The position numbers were made by a program, and so were the translations under genes. From Albugo candida (taxonomy: Eukaryota; Oomycota; Peronosporomycetes; Albuginales), in contig JBDOQK010000023.1 in the NCBI GenBank assembly GCA_040437565.1, positions 401,182-465,181 of the forward strand: 64,000 nt of DNA, read 5' to 3'. Each line of letters starts with the position of its first letter. Position 1 is the first letter of the stretch. Shown here piece by piece: positions 10,016 through 25,644 of the stretch. The notes under the pieces are model-generated. The model was given only the letters and a program-made list of their open reading frames with translations. It searched no databases and had not been told where the DNA came from.

Positions 10016-11584
10016 GTTGACCGAACGCACGGAAAAACTGTCCATCCTTCCACCCTCTTGTCCTTTTGATGTAACAGACGTCGAAGAAAGCGAAAACATC
10101 ATTCCCGCGGATCGTTTATTTGAAATCTTACTGAGACACGTCCTCTCCTATTTATCGATTCAAGAGCGTTGGGATCGAGCTTTCTCTGTTTGTAAGCGAT
10201 GGAAAACGCAGTGTGTTGCATCGTTATATGAAGAGTCTTACTTGGATTTGGTACGTGTTCCAAGCGCATTGTTGAAGTCGCTGGCAATCGGTAGTTCTTC
10301 ATAGACCTGGTGCAGCGGAGCTATGGCCAGTATCGTCCAACAAATGGATCAGGATGCCGATTTCTTCAGACAGCACTCCAAGTTGAAAGGTGTCGCTTTA
10401 GCTGGGGCGTGTATCACTCGCAATATTGTCAGTGGCTTGGTCAAGATGATCGCGATGAATCTCAAACATGTCACAATTGAATCCAGACATGTTGGTGATG
10501 ACGCGTTGAGAGAGTTGACAGGATGTAGACGGATAGAAACTCTCACACTTCATTGCATTCGGCTCGAGAGTACTACCATGGTCGAAATATCGAAAACTTG
10601 TCCATTTCTTCGTAATATCGATATTGCCGGCTGCCCATACATCGACGATGAAGCGATATTGGCGATTGCTAATAATTCTCATCGGCTTGAGCAACTCAAC
10701 ATTGCATGTTGTTATCGTCTCTCATCGGCAGCAATCACGTCTATTGCTATGCGTCAATCTCGCACACTTATTGGTCTCAATGCAGATAAATGCATGCAAG
10801 TAAGCCTCAGACTCGTAACTTTTGGCTTCTCATTCGTCTCATTTAGTGTTTGTAGATTTCTGGAACGTCCGTACGACAACTACTCGAGCAACAGCCTCAA
10901 TTGACGCATCTGTCGTGCACATACTGTCCAAAAATATCCGGAAGAGCTTTCCATACATGGCAACATCTTTTATCTCCCAGAAAGTCGGAAATGGGTGGAA
11001 TGCATTCACTTTGCTTCACAGGCAATCTGGCCATGGACGATTTGGGACTTTCTACTATAATAAAGCACTATCACTCAGCTTTGGAGGTTCTTCATGTAGG
11101 ATCGCTTCCAAAAATTGGCCCTGTATCAGTCCAATCGATCGCACAATGTAAATTTCTTCATACACTTGATATAAGTCGATGTGGAACTATCACAGCCAAC
11201 GATTTCATCACAATCATTCAGTCATGTGGTCCGCGTTTGACGAGCCTTAATGCCAATGTATGCTGTCAGCTTGACGATCAAGTTTTGGTGTGTATCAGCC
11301 ATTTGTGCACAAAACTCGAGTCTATACTATTGGAATTCTGTTACAACATCACGGATTACGGTCTAATTTCATTGATTCGAGGCTGTGTTTACTTAAAGTC
11401 ACTTGTTCTGAAAGCTTGCAATCAGCTTACGGATGCAAGCTTTGAGTATCTCACACAGCATAAGGCTGAAAAGTATCCAATTGAGTATCTTCACATAGGT
11501 GCTTGTATGAAGTCAGACATGCTTGTTCATGTGATTGACATGGTACAACATCGTTTTCCCAATTGTCGGATCAATTGGTCCTAA
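10014..11584 (+). CDS. F-box / leucine-rich-repeat protein (FBXL/AMN1-like), three exons
   Basis: Likely substrate receptor of an SCF ubiquitin ligase. Exons: 10014-10250, 10305-10799 and 10856-11584, with introns of 54 and 56 nt (GTACGT...CATAG; GTAAGC...TGTAG), all phase 0. Product 486 aa. Seen: an F-box near residues 33-75 (PADRLFEILLRHVLSYLSIQERW, then VCKRWK), followed by cysteine-type LRRs through the rest of the protein: repeated L..LNI..C..L, LRNIDIAGCPYIDD, LESILLEFCYNITDYGL, LKSLVLKACNQLTD. The first junction gives a LDLTWC segment common just after F-boxes, which supports the splice. The target is unknown. Its ATG overlaps the opposite-strand start codon of the dioxygenase gene by two bases. 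Confidence 0.87.
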
Positions 11585-11686
11585 ATAAGTAAATACATTG
11601 CGCTCTTCTTTCCCGCGCATCTGCGAACTTAACGTGATGCTAAAGTACGAGTGCGAACGTAAGGCATCGACGCTACTGCTGCTCAA

Positions 11687-13446
11687 ATGATCACGATGGA
11701 AGGCGCGAATGCGCGCGATTGGGACACCAAGACGACTTGTACTAGAGTACTCTACATTGATAAAATACCCTTTTATTGGACGGAAGAGACGTTGAAGCGC
11801 ACTTTCGATTCGTACGGAACTTTTTCCAAAGTTCTACTGCTTCGAAAGCGGAATTGTTTCTATTCCGCGTATCAAGAATCGTCCATCCAGCGTCGAATCA
11901 GCTTCATACAGGCGTTAGCACAAGTCGAATATGTCGAAAACTCTCAAAATTTGATAGAATTGTGTCGCCAGAACCCGACAACGACGGAAGAAGGCGAGGC
12001 TTTGCTGATTGATGTTGCTAAAGTGGCCGAAATTCGGGATCATAACGACACAAATTCTTCATCTGACAACGACCATAGAAATCGAATCCTTTTGGTCACT
12101 ATTCAGAATCCATTGTATCCAATCACAGTGGAACTTATGTCGTCCATTTTCTCTCATTTTGGAAAAGTGGAGAAAATTGTCATTTTCGAAAAACCAATTG
12201 GATTGCAAGTAAAGTACACCATATCATGTGATTGTATCAGCTTACAAGGAATCGATTCCTTTATGGATTATAGTGCTTGATACAGCTACGCTCCGTGGAA
12301 GACGCGACAGCAGCCAAGAAGGTGCTAAATGGAGTCAACATCTTTCCGGATTGCTGCTGTCTAATCGTTCACTATTCAAAGCTTCCCGTACGCAGCGATG
12401 ATAATCATAATCCGCGACCTCCTTATAACTCTATCACTTTGCACTTTTTTGTAGCAGGAGCTTGTCGTGAAGACAAATGGACCACGTACATGGGATTATA
12501 CAAAGTCTGATGCTTTGAATCCAGCTGATGGCAAACACGATGATGCCTCTCTTGAATCTTCCGAGGAAATGACCAAATTGATTTCCGCTACTGCAAATAT
12601 GGCGAAAATCGATCAAGACACAGAATCCTCTGTTCTCTTTGTATCAAATCTTCGCGAATTTATTACGTGTGATCAGCTCTTCAACTTGTTTTCGTGTTAT
12701 GGAAACGTCGATCGAGTCAAAAAATTCAATTCCAAGCCGGTACGCCGCTATTTCTCTCAAAGTGTATTTCACATTAATTTATAGGATCACGCATTGGTGC
12801 AATTTTCCACTCCTTCATTTGCTCGATCTGCACTTTTACATCTTCGTGGATTCACGCTTTTCGGATGTTCGCTGGAAATCACATTTTCCAAGCATGCTTA
12901 CATTAATATTCGTGCTGGATCGTCCAAGAACAAGTAGATTACACAGATGATCGCGTGTCATCTTGCCTCCAATGTTTATGTTTAGATCGACTGGAATGAT
13001 GGAATATGGACACAGCACCAATCGATTTACTGGGAAGTTTGCAGGCTTTAGTAAACACATCAATAGTCCCACAAAGATTTTGCATTTTTCAAACTTGGAC
13101 GAATCGAGCAAAGAAGAAGTGCGTTTCTATGGCGCTGCAGATCCTTGTGGTACTATGCGCTAAACTGCGTGTTATTTATTACAGGCACTTCGAGCTCATC
13201 TACTTGTCCACGCAAATGTGGCCAATTTCCGTCTCAAGCTTTTTGCAGTGAACGGCCATTCTCAGGCGTTAGCAGAGGTAATACAAACACAATTCAATCG
13301 TACATTCCAACTTACGTGATTTTCTGATGCAGTTTCAGTCAATCGACATGGCCACCAACACATTGGTTTCGGCACATAACACTTTATTGCATAATCGACG
13401 ACTGAGAGTGGCATTTTCAACTCAAATTGTTAGCAAATGGCCGTAG
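11687..13446 (+). CDS. PTB / hnRNP-L-like RNA-binding protein with four RRMs, seven coding exons
   Basis: Polypyrimidine-tract-binding type splicing regulator, nuclear by family. Exons: 11687-12208, 12274-12387, 12455-12739, 12785-12933, 12986-13118, 13185-13277 and 13333-13446 (introns 45-67 nt, all GT-AG). Total 469 aa. RRM1 begins TRVLYIDKIPFYWTEETLKR; RRM2 contains NPLYPITVELMSSIF and KVEKIVIFEKPIGLQ-CLIQL; the linker KTNGPRTWDYTK is typical of the family; RRM3 begins SSVLFVSNLREFITCDQLF; RRM4 begins TKILHFSNLDESSKEE-ALRAH and ends RRLRVAFS. Every junction was chosen because it rejoins these conserved blocks in frame. RRM1 carries a 57-nt in-frame insertion (about 11850-11906) between its RNP-like strands that has almost intron-like ends. 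The stop is 3 codons after SKWP-type C-terminal sequence, as in short family members. Confidence 0.9.
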
Positions 13447-13569
13447 GAACACATGCAAGATGCAGATTGTCAATAGGAAAAGAGAAGCTGGATACTCTCA
13501 CAGAACAATTACAATTTGCATCGATTTGATGTATTATGAGCAAAGCGATACAAAAGCTGAGGTCTGACA

Positions 13570-15722
13570 TTATGAATCAATTGTCAGCACATTGGCATGC
13601 ATCTCACTGATCGTCGTGGTGTTTTGAGGTTGAAGCAGTTCATTTTGCGCGAGTTTCAGCTTACATTGCAATAAGCTTTTCAATTGCTCAAATTGCTGGC
13701 ATTGTATTTGAAATTGCTGTGCGTTCGCCTTCAAATTTTTTTGCTGCTTTCTCAATTCTTTGGTCAGAATTTCTTGCTGTCCGATTTTCTGCTTGTACAA
13801 ATCCTGGAACGTTCTGATATCGCGTAATAATTTCCCATTCCCTTTTTCAAACTCAATTTCTTGTTCGATTTTCTCGACTTTTGCCTTCTCAATGGAAATG
13901 AGGCAATGAAGCGTATGATACTGAGTCTCTTCTCGCAGACAATCTTCCTGGAACGCATTGCATTCTTGTTCTAATTTGATGCGTTCCGTCTCCATCCCAA
14001 GCGCTACATTTTCATATTGTGTCTTTTTTTCGATATAAATTTGCTCGATTTCCTGGAAGCATTGTCGTACTTCACGAAGCTGTTTGATCTGAGGAGCCAA
14101 TTCGTTTTTTCGTGCTTGTAAGGTCTGATTGATTTGTCTGACGATCTGAGATATTTCTTCGAGTGTATCGCCTTTTTCCTCATTCAATTGCGCATTCTTT
14201 CTGGAAATATCGTCCAATTTATCTTTTGTCTCGAGGAATCCCACAACTCCTTTTTTTATTTCAATTTTTTTGAGAAATTGATCCAAATCCGATAATTTCG
14301 ACTTCAGAATTTGTTCGGTTCGATGCAGAATCACACACTCTGTCGAGATTTCGGCGGCTTCGGCCTTCAACTTTTTATATTGAGCCGTCTTGCTTCGTAA
14401 TTGATTTGCATATTGTTTGAATTCTTCGCGTGACATGAATTTGACTCCTTTTGCACTGGAAAAATCGCTGACTTTCCTCTCGGTAATCTCGAGTTGTTTG
14501 GTCAGTTTGAGCTTTTCCTGCTTTAATGATTCCAATTGCTCTTCTTTTTCGCTCAGTTTCTTTGACTGTACGCTTGCGTGTTGGCGGAAAATTGCGAGTT
14601 TATCATCTCCGCATTGTTTTTGTGCTTGCACAATATCGCTTCGTAATCTTTGAATCGACTGCTCCATACTCTGAATCTCTTGATCCATCTCGCGAAGATC
14701 AGCTTCTGATTTCGCCGGTTCCTGTAATGCTTTCTCCAGCCTCTGTAGATTTTCTTGCTGTACTTTCATTTCTTCTGGAAATTGATGGATTAGAATTCTG
14801 CGATTTTTTTCGACTTGCAATGTTAAATGCTCCAACAGCTCCTCAGGCGATGTGTCCTGGCTAAGTGAACGCTTCACGTCGCCTAATTTCGCTTCAGTTT
14901 CAGTCACTCGCTTCTCCACGTTCGTCAACGCCATCATTTGCTCGCGTTTCCGATCATGCAATTTCGCCTGCTCTTCCTGCTCTTTGCGGAGTGCGCTACT
15001 GGCCTTCAAAATTGCCTGAAAATTTTCATCATTTGCGGTTTTCTTCTTAATGGTTGAAATCTTCTCTTCGAGTTGATGGGATTCTTGCTCTAATTGAGAT
15101 ATTTCTTTGTGTAATTCACCAGGTCGCGACCTGACATTTCGCAATTGATCGACGTCTTTGTGTACTTGTTTGAATTCATCCTGTAGATTCTTAAAGTGAT
15201 CATAGAGTCCAGCCAGCGCTGGGCAGATATCATCAGTGATCGAAAAATACCAGACCGAGCTTCATACCTTGATCCATAAAGAGCTCCTGAGGGACATTGA
15301 CCGAGACCAAATACTTGGCCAAATACGCTCTTTTTTGATGATGTGCAAGATTTTTCAAGGCCCAATGCAAAATCGGGTAGACAACCCCGCGATAGCCCTG
15401 TACGAGTCCATCCCGAAAGTTTTCCATGTCGCTGGACCTACAGCTCGCTACTAAAGCACGTGTTGCACAAAATGTCGTTCAGGACTTACGAGGAAGGCAG
15501 CGGATATCGCAATAACTGAAGAGATTCGAGCATCCGAGCAGCTCTGTCATCATCCGCTTCTGTTCGAAGATCGACCGCATGTTTTGCATCGATATGCACA
15601 AAGACGGTGTTAAGAATTTGCAGCAGTTCAAAATTATTTTTCTCATCAAATGCGACCAAAGTCAGGTCGAGTTTGAACGGCTCCTTTTTCAAGTGATCGA
15701 CAATGAATTGGAGCTCCGACAT
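13570..15722 (-). CDS. IFT81: Intraflagellar transport protein 81, three exons
   Basis: Core IFT-B subunit that pairs with IFT74 and binds tubulin cargo for flagellar assembly. Exons (minus strand): 15722-15490, 15437-15268 and 15218-13570, with introns of 52 and 49 nt. Total 683 aa, against about 676 in human. The N-terminal ~130 residues are the calponin-homology-like tubulin-binding domain: MSELQFIVDHLKKEPF, VDLRTEADDDRAARML, FRDGLVQGYRGVVYPILHW, KKRAYLAKYL-type sequence. The rest is continuous heptad coiled coil (Glu/Lys/Gln/Leu-rich), with the family's KGVKFMSREEFKQYANQLRSK segment. The junctions rejoin PLPS-SSDMENF and FMDQ-ALAGLYDHF. The gene is tandem with, and about 70 bp downstream of, the SAPS-domain gene; this spacing is just close packing, not evidence of an operon. 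Confidence 0.95.
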
Positions 15723-15794
15723 TTGAACACGACACTTATAAGCGCATGCGACCTCTTAGCGAAAAATCTCTTTTTTCTATTCAACACATATGTC

Positions 15795-18700
15795 TCATAA
15801 TGCCTCAAAATCAAACAAGTAAAAAGTCACGAGGCGCTGACGCCTTCCCTAACGAATCAAAAACAACGACAATGAGAAGAGAAATCAGCTGACAATTATA
15901 CAAAACGTACTTTCGAAAAGCTTCCGCGATGCGATGTGAATCAAAAGTGCAGTGAATATTCACAATTTCCCGTCCCTGTAGACTCAAAATATCGCAAGAT
16001 TCTTCGGTGACAATTTGACTATTGCGAAGAATACGATACGTTGTCGTAGTCATCACAACAGCGCTTTCATCCTCTTCGTCGATGATTATACGCAGCACAC
16101 GTCCACTACAGCGCTCCACTGTCTCATCTCGAAGCTTCCAATAATCGCAAAGGCGTTCATATCCGTGAAATTCTCCCCAATACGGAACGGAATCGGGAAG
16201 ATTTGAGCTTAGAATACAGCGCGATGCAATTGATTCGAGCTTTTCTTCGATCCAAAAGCCCGGAGGGAGCTCAAATGGCGTTTGATACTTGAGATCTGGT
16301 CCGAATAGCGTCTCGTAAAAAGAAGAGATGACTTCTTTCATCTCACAACGAGTCAATCGATCGAGAGGCCGAGGACGTGTGTGCGAGCGTGGTTCCAATG
16401 CCGAATTTGACTTTTTCAGATGATGCGCGCCCGATGCTGAAAGACACGCTGATACTTGTGTGAGCCAAGTCGAACGCGTCGAGACAGAATCCACGAGAAG
16501 CCAAAGCATTCCATGACCTTGAGTGTTGATTTGAAGACCAAAGACATTGAGTTTGCCACCGACCGAAGTCGGAATTCCATCTGTCACACTGAGCGGTCGA
16601 ACTGTTCCACGCACAAATGTGCGATCTCGTGCATGCGCTTCACTCACGTAATAACTCAACGTGCCTTCCACGCGATTGAGCACAAAGTAACATCGTTCCC
16701 ACACGTGACGCTGTCCTGTTTCGGGCATTCTGCTCTTGTACATGTACCCGCTTGTGATCGCATTTAGTCGTACTTCGTCCGAGACCGCGGGAGTGGTGCT
16801 ACCTCTTGCGGAGTTACAATTCGATTTTGTGAGAGGAACATCCACAACGTGAACTCCGCCATCATGATGAACGTATTCGGAGATATCTTGTCCTTTGGAT
16901 GTGTCGACGATGACAATACTTCCCATTAATGCGTGGCTGTCCTGATCCGGGTTGAAAGGCTCATGAGACAGCGCTAGATACGGCTGAGCTTGCTTCGTTA
17001 CTAAATTTGGTGTGATCACAAGTGATTTTTTCAGTCTTTTGAGCATAGAGTTCCATCCAAATGTTTTCTGTTGTGATTCACATTGAGCTGTACCCGCTGT
17101 TTGTGATCGTTGTTGTTGTGTGTATACTCGTTCGGGGACTTTGATCACGGAGCCTAAGCGCATGGGATGTCGAAACATTGGCGATTGAAGCACTTGTTTG
17201 ATGTAATAGCTCGAGCTCCTTGACTCCTCTTTGCCCAAATTCTCCTTAGACTCTGTCGATTCCGTTGCGCTTGTAGCCGATGCCTTTTCATTCGATTCTG
17301 TTGACGAAAGTCTCTCCTCATGATTTTCCATACCGCCACTTTGTTCCGTTTCTGAGCCAGAATCGCCTTTTTCAGACGATTTTGCGTCGCTCTTGATACT
17401 ATTTCCGCGAAGCCGCTGCCATAAAACATTGCGGCTGCAATAAAGCATAACTTCCCGATTGTTAGCACTCAGTACTTTGGTTTCAAACACACTTGATATC
17501 GCTTCATGGACAAGAGCTGCATACACTCCAAGTTCCGGAACTTGATTTGCTCGAACCAAAATGTCCAAAATACTCGTTTTCTCTTCCCCATCCAGCAAGT
17601 CTGCGGTCAGCGAGCAATTCCTCGCGCGTGTTCCATTCTCATCGCGCAGGATGAACGTAATGGAAGGTATAATATGAATCAGAAGCATATCGGATGTCGA
17701 TTTCTTCTCTAAAAGTGCAAAATATCGACTGATTAACTCTCCTTCGTGAAGTGCTTTGTTCACTTTCGGTTCATCCAATTGTACGATTGTGTACAAATAC
17801 TTTGCGACGGCGACTAAAACTGAAGGCGAGTGGTTTGAATTGAGATGTTTGGCAAAGGCTTTGGCTGTCATTTCAATCGCTGGACTCACTTGCATCCAAA
17901 GGTTATGCTTCTCAGAGAATGGTTTCAAACTGTACATGGACGACTCCATTCCTGAGCCAGCTCGAGCCATGACTGCACACGAATCAGCTGCGCTGACAGG
18001 GGAATGGTCGCCTTCTGCATGTGAAGAAGAGTCTTTATCGCTATTGTCACTTTCGTCACAGGGAGATTCGGAGGTGTCAACGGCGCTTTCGTCGGCATTC
18101 TCTTCTTTCTGCTGATTCGACCGATACAGCTTTTGGTATAAGAGCACAATTTCCGTCGCAACATCGACCAAAAATACTACAAACAAATGGACATTGAGTC
18201 ATCTCAAATGCGTGTATAGTAAAGCAGCATACCGCTCGAATTCAGCTTTTCATCTCGCAATTCGATTTGCTCGAGCTCTTGCACTGCATGCTGTAATATA
18301 GATCCAATTATGTCGTTCGTTTGGCTCAATTGTTCCAAAAACATAAATTGTAAGAAATTGTGGTATCCATGCGACATAGACTCAAAGCCTCGAATGGTTC
18401 CAAACTGATCGCGGACAAAATATTTCGAGAGCACGATACCACCTTCGCGCCGACAAAAAGCCCCCAGCCGATCCGCTTGATTTGCTTGTAAGAGATCGAC
18501 AAGCAATTGAGCAATATTTTCCGTTTTTTCTTGCGTGTAAGGCTCGGAATAATCCAAATTCTGCGTGCTCTGTACAAGACACGGAAGAATCACTTCCATC
18601 GCATCATTTTTGGCAGTAATTGGATGAACACTCTCATAAGACTGCAGAATGAGTATCAGCATGTACTTGACCGTGCTTGAGTAGAAATGAGGAAGAATTT

Positions 18701-19505
18701 TAGGAAGAAATTGTTTCAACACGTTTTCCACATATCCTTCCTCTAGACAACTGGCATCATGCAAACGTACAAGTGCCTTACTATAAAACAATAGCTGCAT
18801 TTCATCCAGTGGCGCTTCCTGGTCGAATATTGAAAATAGTAATTGCCACTTGATGAGGTCTTGAGGCTGTTGACATCCAAAGACACAATTATGCTTCAGT
18901 GAATCAGCGGAAGAATCTGACGAAAACGACTCGTAGAGATCGTCATCACCAGAATACAGTCTCATGACGATTTCTGAGCACAAAAAAAAATTCTTGTAGT
19001 AGCCGTATTCTTCATGAGGGACACCTTCGAAGACGGGTTTCTTCACAAATTCCCGTAATACATGAAGCACGTTTTCAGACTGCATCAGCCAGCTGCGTAC
19101 TTCTGAATCTATATCGTCTAAAAGCTCTGAAAAAATATCTAAATCCATTCCTAAAAGTTTCTCGACACTCAAGTCTGAAAGTATCTCATCATAAGTACCA
19201 TTTAGTGTGGATCGCCGACGATTCACAAACTTTGAAAGACTTCCAGCACGGCCCCCTCTTCTTGAAGCAAGGTCTATCTCATCTAAAGAGAAAGACATGG
19301 GCATTGATGACGAATTGGGATGTGAGTTCGGACTGTGGCCATTAACGCCTACTTTCGCATTCTTTGTAGGCGATAATGCCATTGGAATGATTAAGCTGTC
19401 TTGCTCTACGATTGGTTTCTCATCGAAAGAAAGATCTTGTTGAGGATCTAATCTTTTGCATGCTGTCGGGGCTTCCATCTCCGGAGTACTGCACGTTTCA
19501 CTCAT
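15795..19505 (-). CDS. SAPS-like (PP6/Sit4 regulatory) protein with added PH and NTF2-like domains
   Basis: Exon 1 is 19505-18233; the 56-nt intron 18232-18177 is phase 1; exon 2 starts at 18176. Product ~1,200 aa. Residues ~110-680 are helical and resemble SAPS proteins, which tether PP6/Sit4-type phosphatases (for example the SVEKLLGMDLDIFSELLDD start and repeated helical LLxxLL segments), with an acidic Ser-rich insert at ~445-490. Residues ~900-1007 look like a PH domain (SGYMYKSRMPE, WERCYFVLN, and a closing Trp helix). Residues ~1038-1176 look like a SnoaL/NTF2-type cone (FYETLFGPDL, FHGYERLCDYW). The C-terminus has two readings: straight to the stop at 15811 (1,212 aa), or a 58-nt intron 15906-15849 with a last exon to 15795 (1,198 aa). 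I prefer the latter because the alternative tail is the translation of a T-rich stretch. SAPS identity is by pattern only. Confidence 0.72.
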
Positions 19506-21665
19506 CTGTAAAGTCTAAAAACAAATTTGCTCATTTAAATCGCGTGAGAGAGTATACATATAATGACGTATAGTTCGGACTCTTGTGTGTATACAGAATG
19601 TCCAATATTCCTTCTCAGTTGTTATAAAACATGACAGTTATTAAGAATGCATCGGCTCTTTCTGCCGGACGCTTTGATTCTTCACGAAGGATTCAGTAGC
19701 TACTCAATAAAGAATCAGAATGCGTGAAGGCCAGAGGAGGTTTCGGAGGGGATTGTCACACGAAAGCAAGCGTTTAATTTCTCGTTATTATTCGATCTTA
19801 GGAATCTCACCGATCCGGGCGAAAGTACCTCACCCGTCGAGGCGAAGAAAGCTCTACTAAAGTTTGTTAGATCAGATCGATGTATATGATGCATCAATGG
19901 ACACAAACTCTTTGCATCGGAGAGTCAAGGTCTTCCACCATTGAAATGCCGACCGAGCAAGTAGCTTTATTCCTTGTAACACTTCCCAGCTTGCTTGTTA
20001 TCGCGCAAGTGCATGACGAGCCTTATCTTCCTCGATATTGAAAATACGTTTTCTTAATAAATTCCTCGCTTGCCATAACATATTTTCGAAGAAAGTAAGC
20101 TCAATTGTCGAGATACCGCTATACTACAGAAATGGATTTCTACCCAGTCGTCGCCAGCACTACCTATCGCCCGGTTTATAATGCAACATTCCAGTCAAAC
20201 CCAAGCCGAGTGGGCCAATACTTGACTTAATCAAGTGGATATAACTGAAGCGTAAAATAAATCTTTGTATCATCAGATACCACCCATACTCGTGGGATGT
20301 ATCTCAGGGAGCATATAAACGCAGCGATGATTAGTGTAGGTTCTCGCTTAGATCCTCACACTCAAGCATCACCAACACTTTTTTGTTTAGAGCTAACAAG
20401 AAAGCCATAACAATCAATGATTGGAAGATGAATCCCGTCGCAAGACTTCTCTCTCTCTATGTGCAGTTTAGTTCGCTGGAGAGATGTCTGGAAGAGTACA
20501 ACAATATGGCCTTCTATGAAAAGCCGCTGCTTGATTGCACTAACGCTCAGTATCATGTGGCCATGATTATAGCTTTAGACGATAATTTATATATCCTCGG
20601 ACCAAATACTTTGTTCTTGCTACACTTTTCTCGTTCAAACTTCTGTGACTGAGAAGGCTGTTTGTAGGACAACTCGATTGTGACTTCTTGTATTGGGTAT
20701 ACAAAGAATCCGCCCAGCTGATCACGTCAAAACCTTCTCTTTGTGTATGAAGGTGATACACGACGCGTAGATTCGGCCTTTGTAGCGTCTTGAGACAAAT
20801 GATATGAAAGAAGTATACATAGGGATTTTTCGAATGATCTCATTTGTAAAAAGCTTGTAACAAAAGCTGGCTGATATCGGTACAGTCCGCTTATTTCCTA
20901 AGGATGATCTCAATTACTTTACACCTAAATAAATGTATACATAGGCTTAAATGATTTTACGGCTTAATCATTTCATGTACGAAGTAATTTCTACTCGGCA
21001 TAGTCGCCTTCCTATCTGGAAAGATCATTGCTGGTGCCATGCGATCGCACTCACCTTACAGTCGTGTTCATCAAATCGGGCTAACCAACTCGTTCGAGAT
21101 TTTTTAATTGATCACATGCTGTAGAAAGGCCCTTACTACGGATGAGCTTTTTACATTAGTTTCAAACGCTCGCAAGTATTTCATGTGGTCTTTTATAACA
21201 TTCAAATAGCCTAAACACTTGAAGTATTCAGTCAATATTCTCGCAATATAGGCACCTTTAAGTGATGCTACGCGATTGATAGAAGATAAGAGCTCAAGAA
21301 AGTCATCAGTTCACGGATGGAAGATTGGAGCTAGCGTAAATCATCAATCAACGAAAAGTGTACGAAAGCTTGAGCTCCTACAATCTCATCTAATCGTCAG
21401 AATCTAAGGTTGAGGTCGACAGTGCAGACAAACACTGGCGTTCATGTATGATAGGCGAATTCTTGTTGATAGTCCGCTCTAAAGTACTTTCTTCAGTACT
21501 CTCAGCTAGGTGTAGACACGCGGGTCTAGTCAAAGCGTATTATCAATTGACACTAGCGAAATCACTGATATTGTACAGGATTTTGTTGGAGTCCTCCGAA
21601 TTTAATGAAGATGGAATGAAGAACGACGAGACATGAAACATATTTATTTATTCAACATGACATCT
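19506..21665. other. 2.2-kb region without a recognised gene
   Basis: No known domain found. The longest ATG-started frame is 20383-20652 (+, 89 aa, about half hydrophobic, no motif), then 21448-21636 (+, 62 aa). Neither has a clear partner exon. 19506-19560 is the likely promoter side of the SAPS gene. This is the largest gene-free stretch in the otherwise dense first 28 kb; it could hold a lineage-specific secreted-protein gene or a decayed one. Confidence 0.4.
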
Positions 21666-22718
21666 CTATAACGATCTCTTGATCATAACCATTGCGGCAG
21701 CACCCAACGTAACACCTAGAAAACCGCGGAGAAAGTCTTCGGAAAGTTGTAATGTAACATATTCTGAAGTCAGATACATTGAGACTACTAGGGAAGCACC
21801 AAGTCGTAACGAAGTTGGTAAATGAATCGTTTTGGCTTTGATGTTGTACCAGGCAGCCGCCGTTGCAGATGGTACTATGCCCAAAAGTGAAGTCCCGATG
21901 ATCGCTTCTTGAGGCATATCGCTCACGACTGTGAGGTAGGAAGTTATCAGAATGCCTCCACCAGTTCCGCACAACCCTGAAATGAATCCAGAGGCAGCTC
22001 CTGCAACTAAGTACTTGGAATTTATCCGTAAGAAATTCAACAGATCATTGGACGCGTCCGCCCAAAATGCTGCAATGCTATCAGACTCGTTGGGGAACGA
22101 TTGAAGATCGAGAGGATGAGAGATTCCATTAAATTTTGGTAGGTGACCACTCTGCTTAAGAAAAATTAGCGGGGAGGCTGCTACCATTACGATACCTCCA
22201 ACGAGCGATAAGCGCTTACTGCTCAAGTTGTGAGCTAAACGGACTCCGTAACGAGAGCAGAAAATTGCTGGCAATGTCGTAAGAAATGCAATCGGATAGT
22301 TACAAGCACCTTGACGAAAGTAATTCCAGGATCCAACGGCTGAGCTCACTGTAATTGCACCAATGGACGTTCCATTAACAATCTGTTGCGAGAAAGTTGT
22401 CCACTTTGCCAGCACCTACGAACAGCATTCATCAGGTTATTCCAATAAAAAAATTAAACATCCATACGGGAATTAAGACCGTGCCTCCACCCAAACCTGT
22501 CAGCGCCGATAGCACTCCAGCACAACCTCCTGAAATACAATAATATGATTACAATGTCTGGGATTTGAAAGAAAGCTTTTCCAATGACCTGCTATAATAG
22601 TAGCGCTACGTGAAATGGACTTGGTGCTCTCAACGCTACTATTTGACTTGGAAGTCATAAATACGCGCCGAGTTCGAAATTGTTTCAATTGAACGGCACG
22701 GCTTCCAAGTCGAAGCAT
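21666..22718 (-). CDS. TauE/SafE family membrane permease (putative sulfite/sulfonate exporter), three exons
   Basis: Exons (minus): 22718-22589, 22529-22468 and 22415-21666; introns 59 and 52 nt. Product 313 aa, within the family's 250-500 range. The junctions build the conserved N-terminal glycine-rich half-repeat GGCAGVLSALTGLGGGTVLIP, and the second half-repeat is ASGFISGLCGTGGGILITSYL near residue 205. The pair of these inverted-topology motifs is the hallmark of TauE/SafE transporters. About seven or eight hydrophobic segments can be seen. The first ~40 residues are Arg/Ser-rich and non-acidic (MLRLGSRAVQLKQFRTRRVF), which could be a mitochondrial or plastid-derived-type presequence; this is an inference. 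The substrate is not set by sequence. It ends about 50 bp from MCM3 on the same strand. Confidence 0.88.
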
Positions 22719-22767
22719 TTTGTGCTGTCTTATGCAAATGATAAAGATGATATTGGTGTATTGATAT

Positions 22768-25644
<2,877 letters not shown>

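Noticed and set aside
14417-15050. Plus-strand Ser/Leu/Phe-rich frames
   Set aside because: Antisense of the IFT81 coiled coil.
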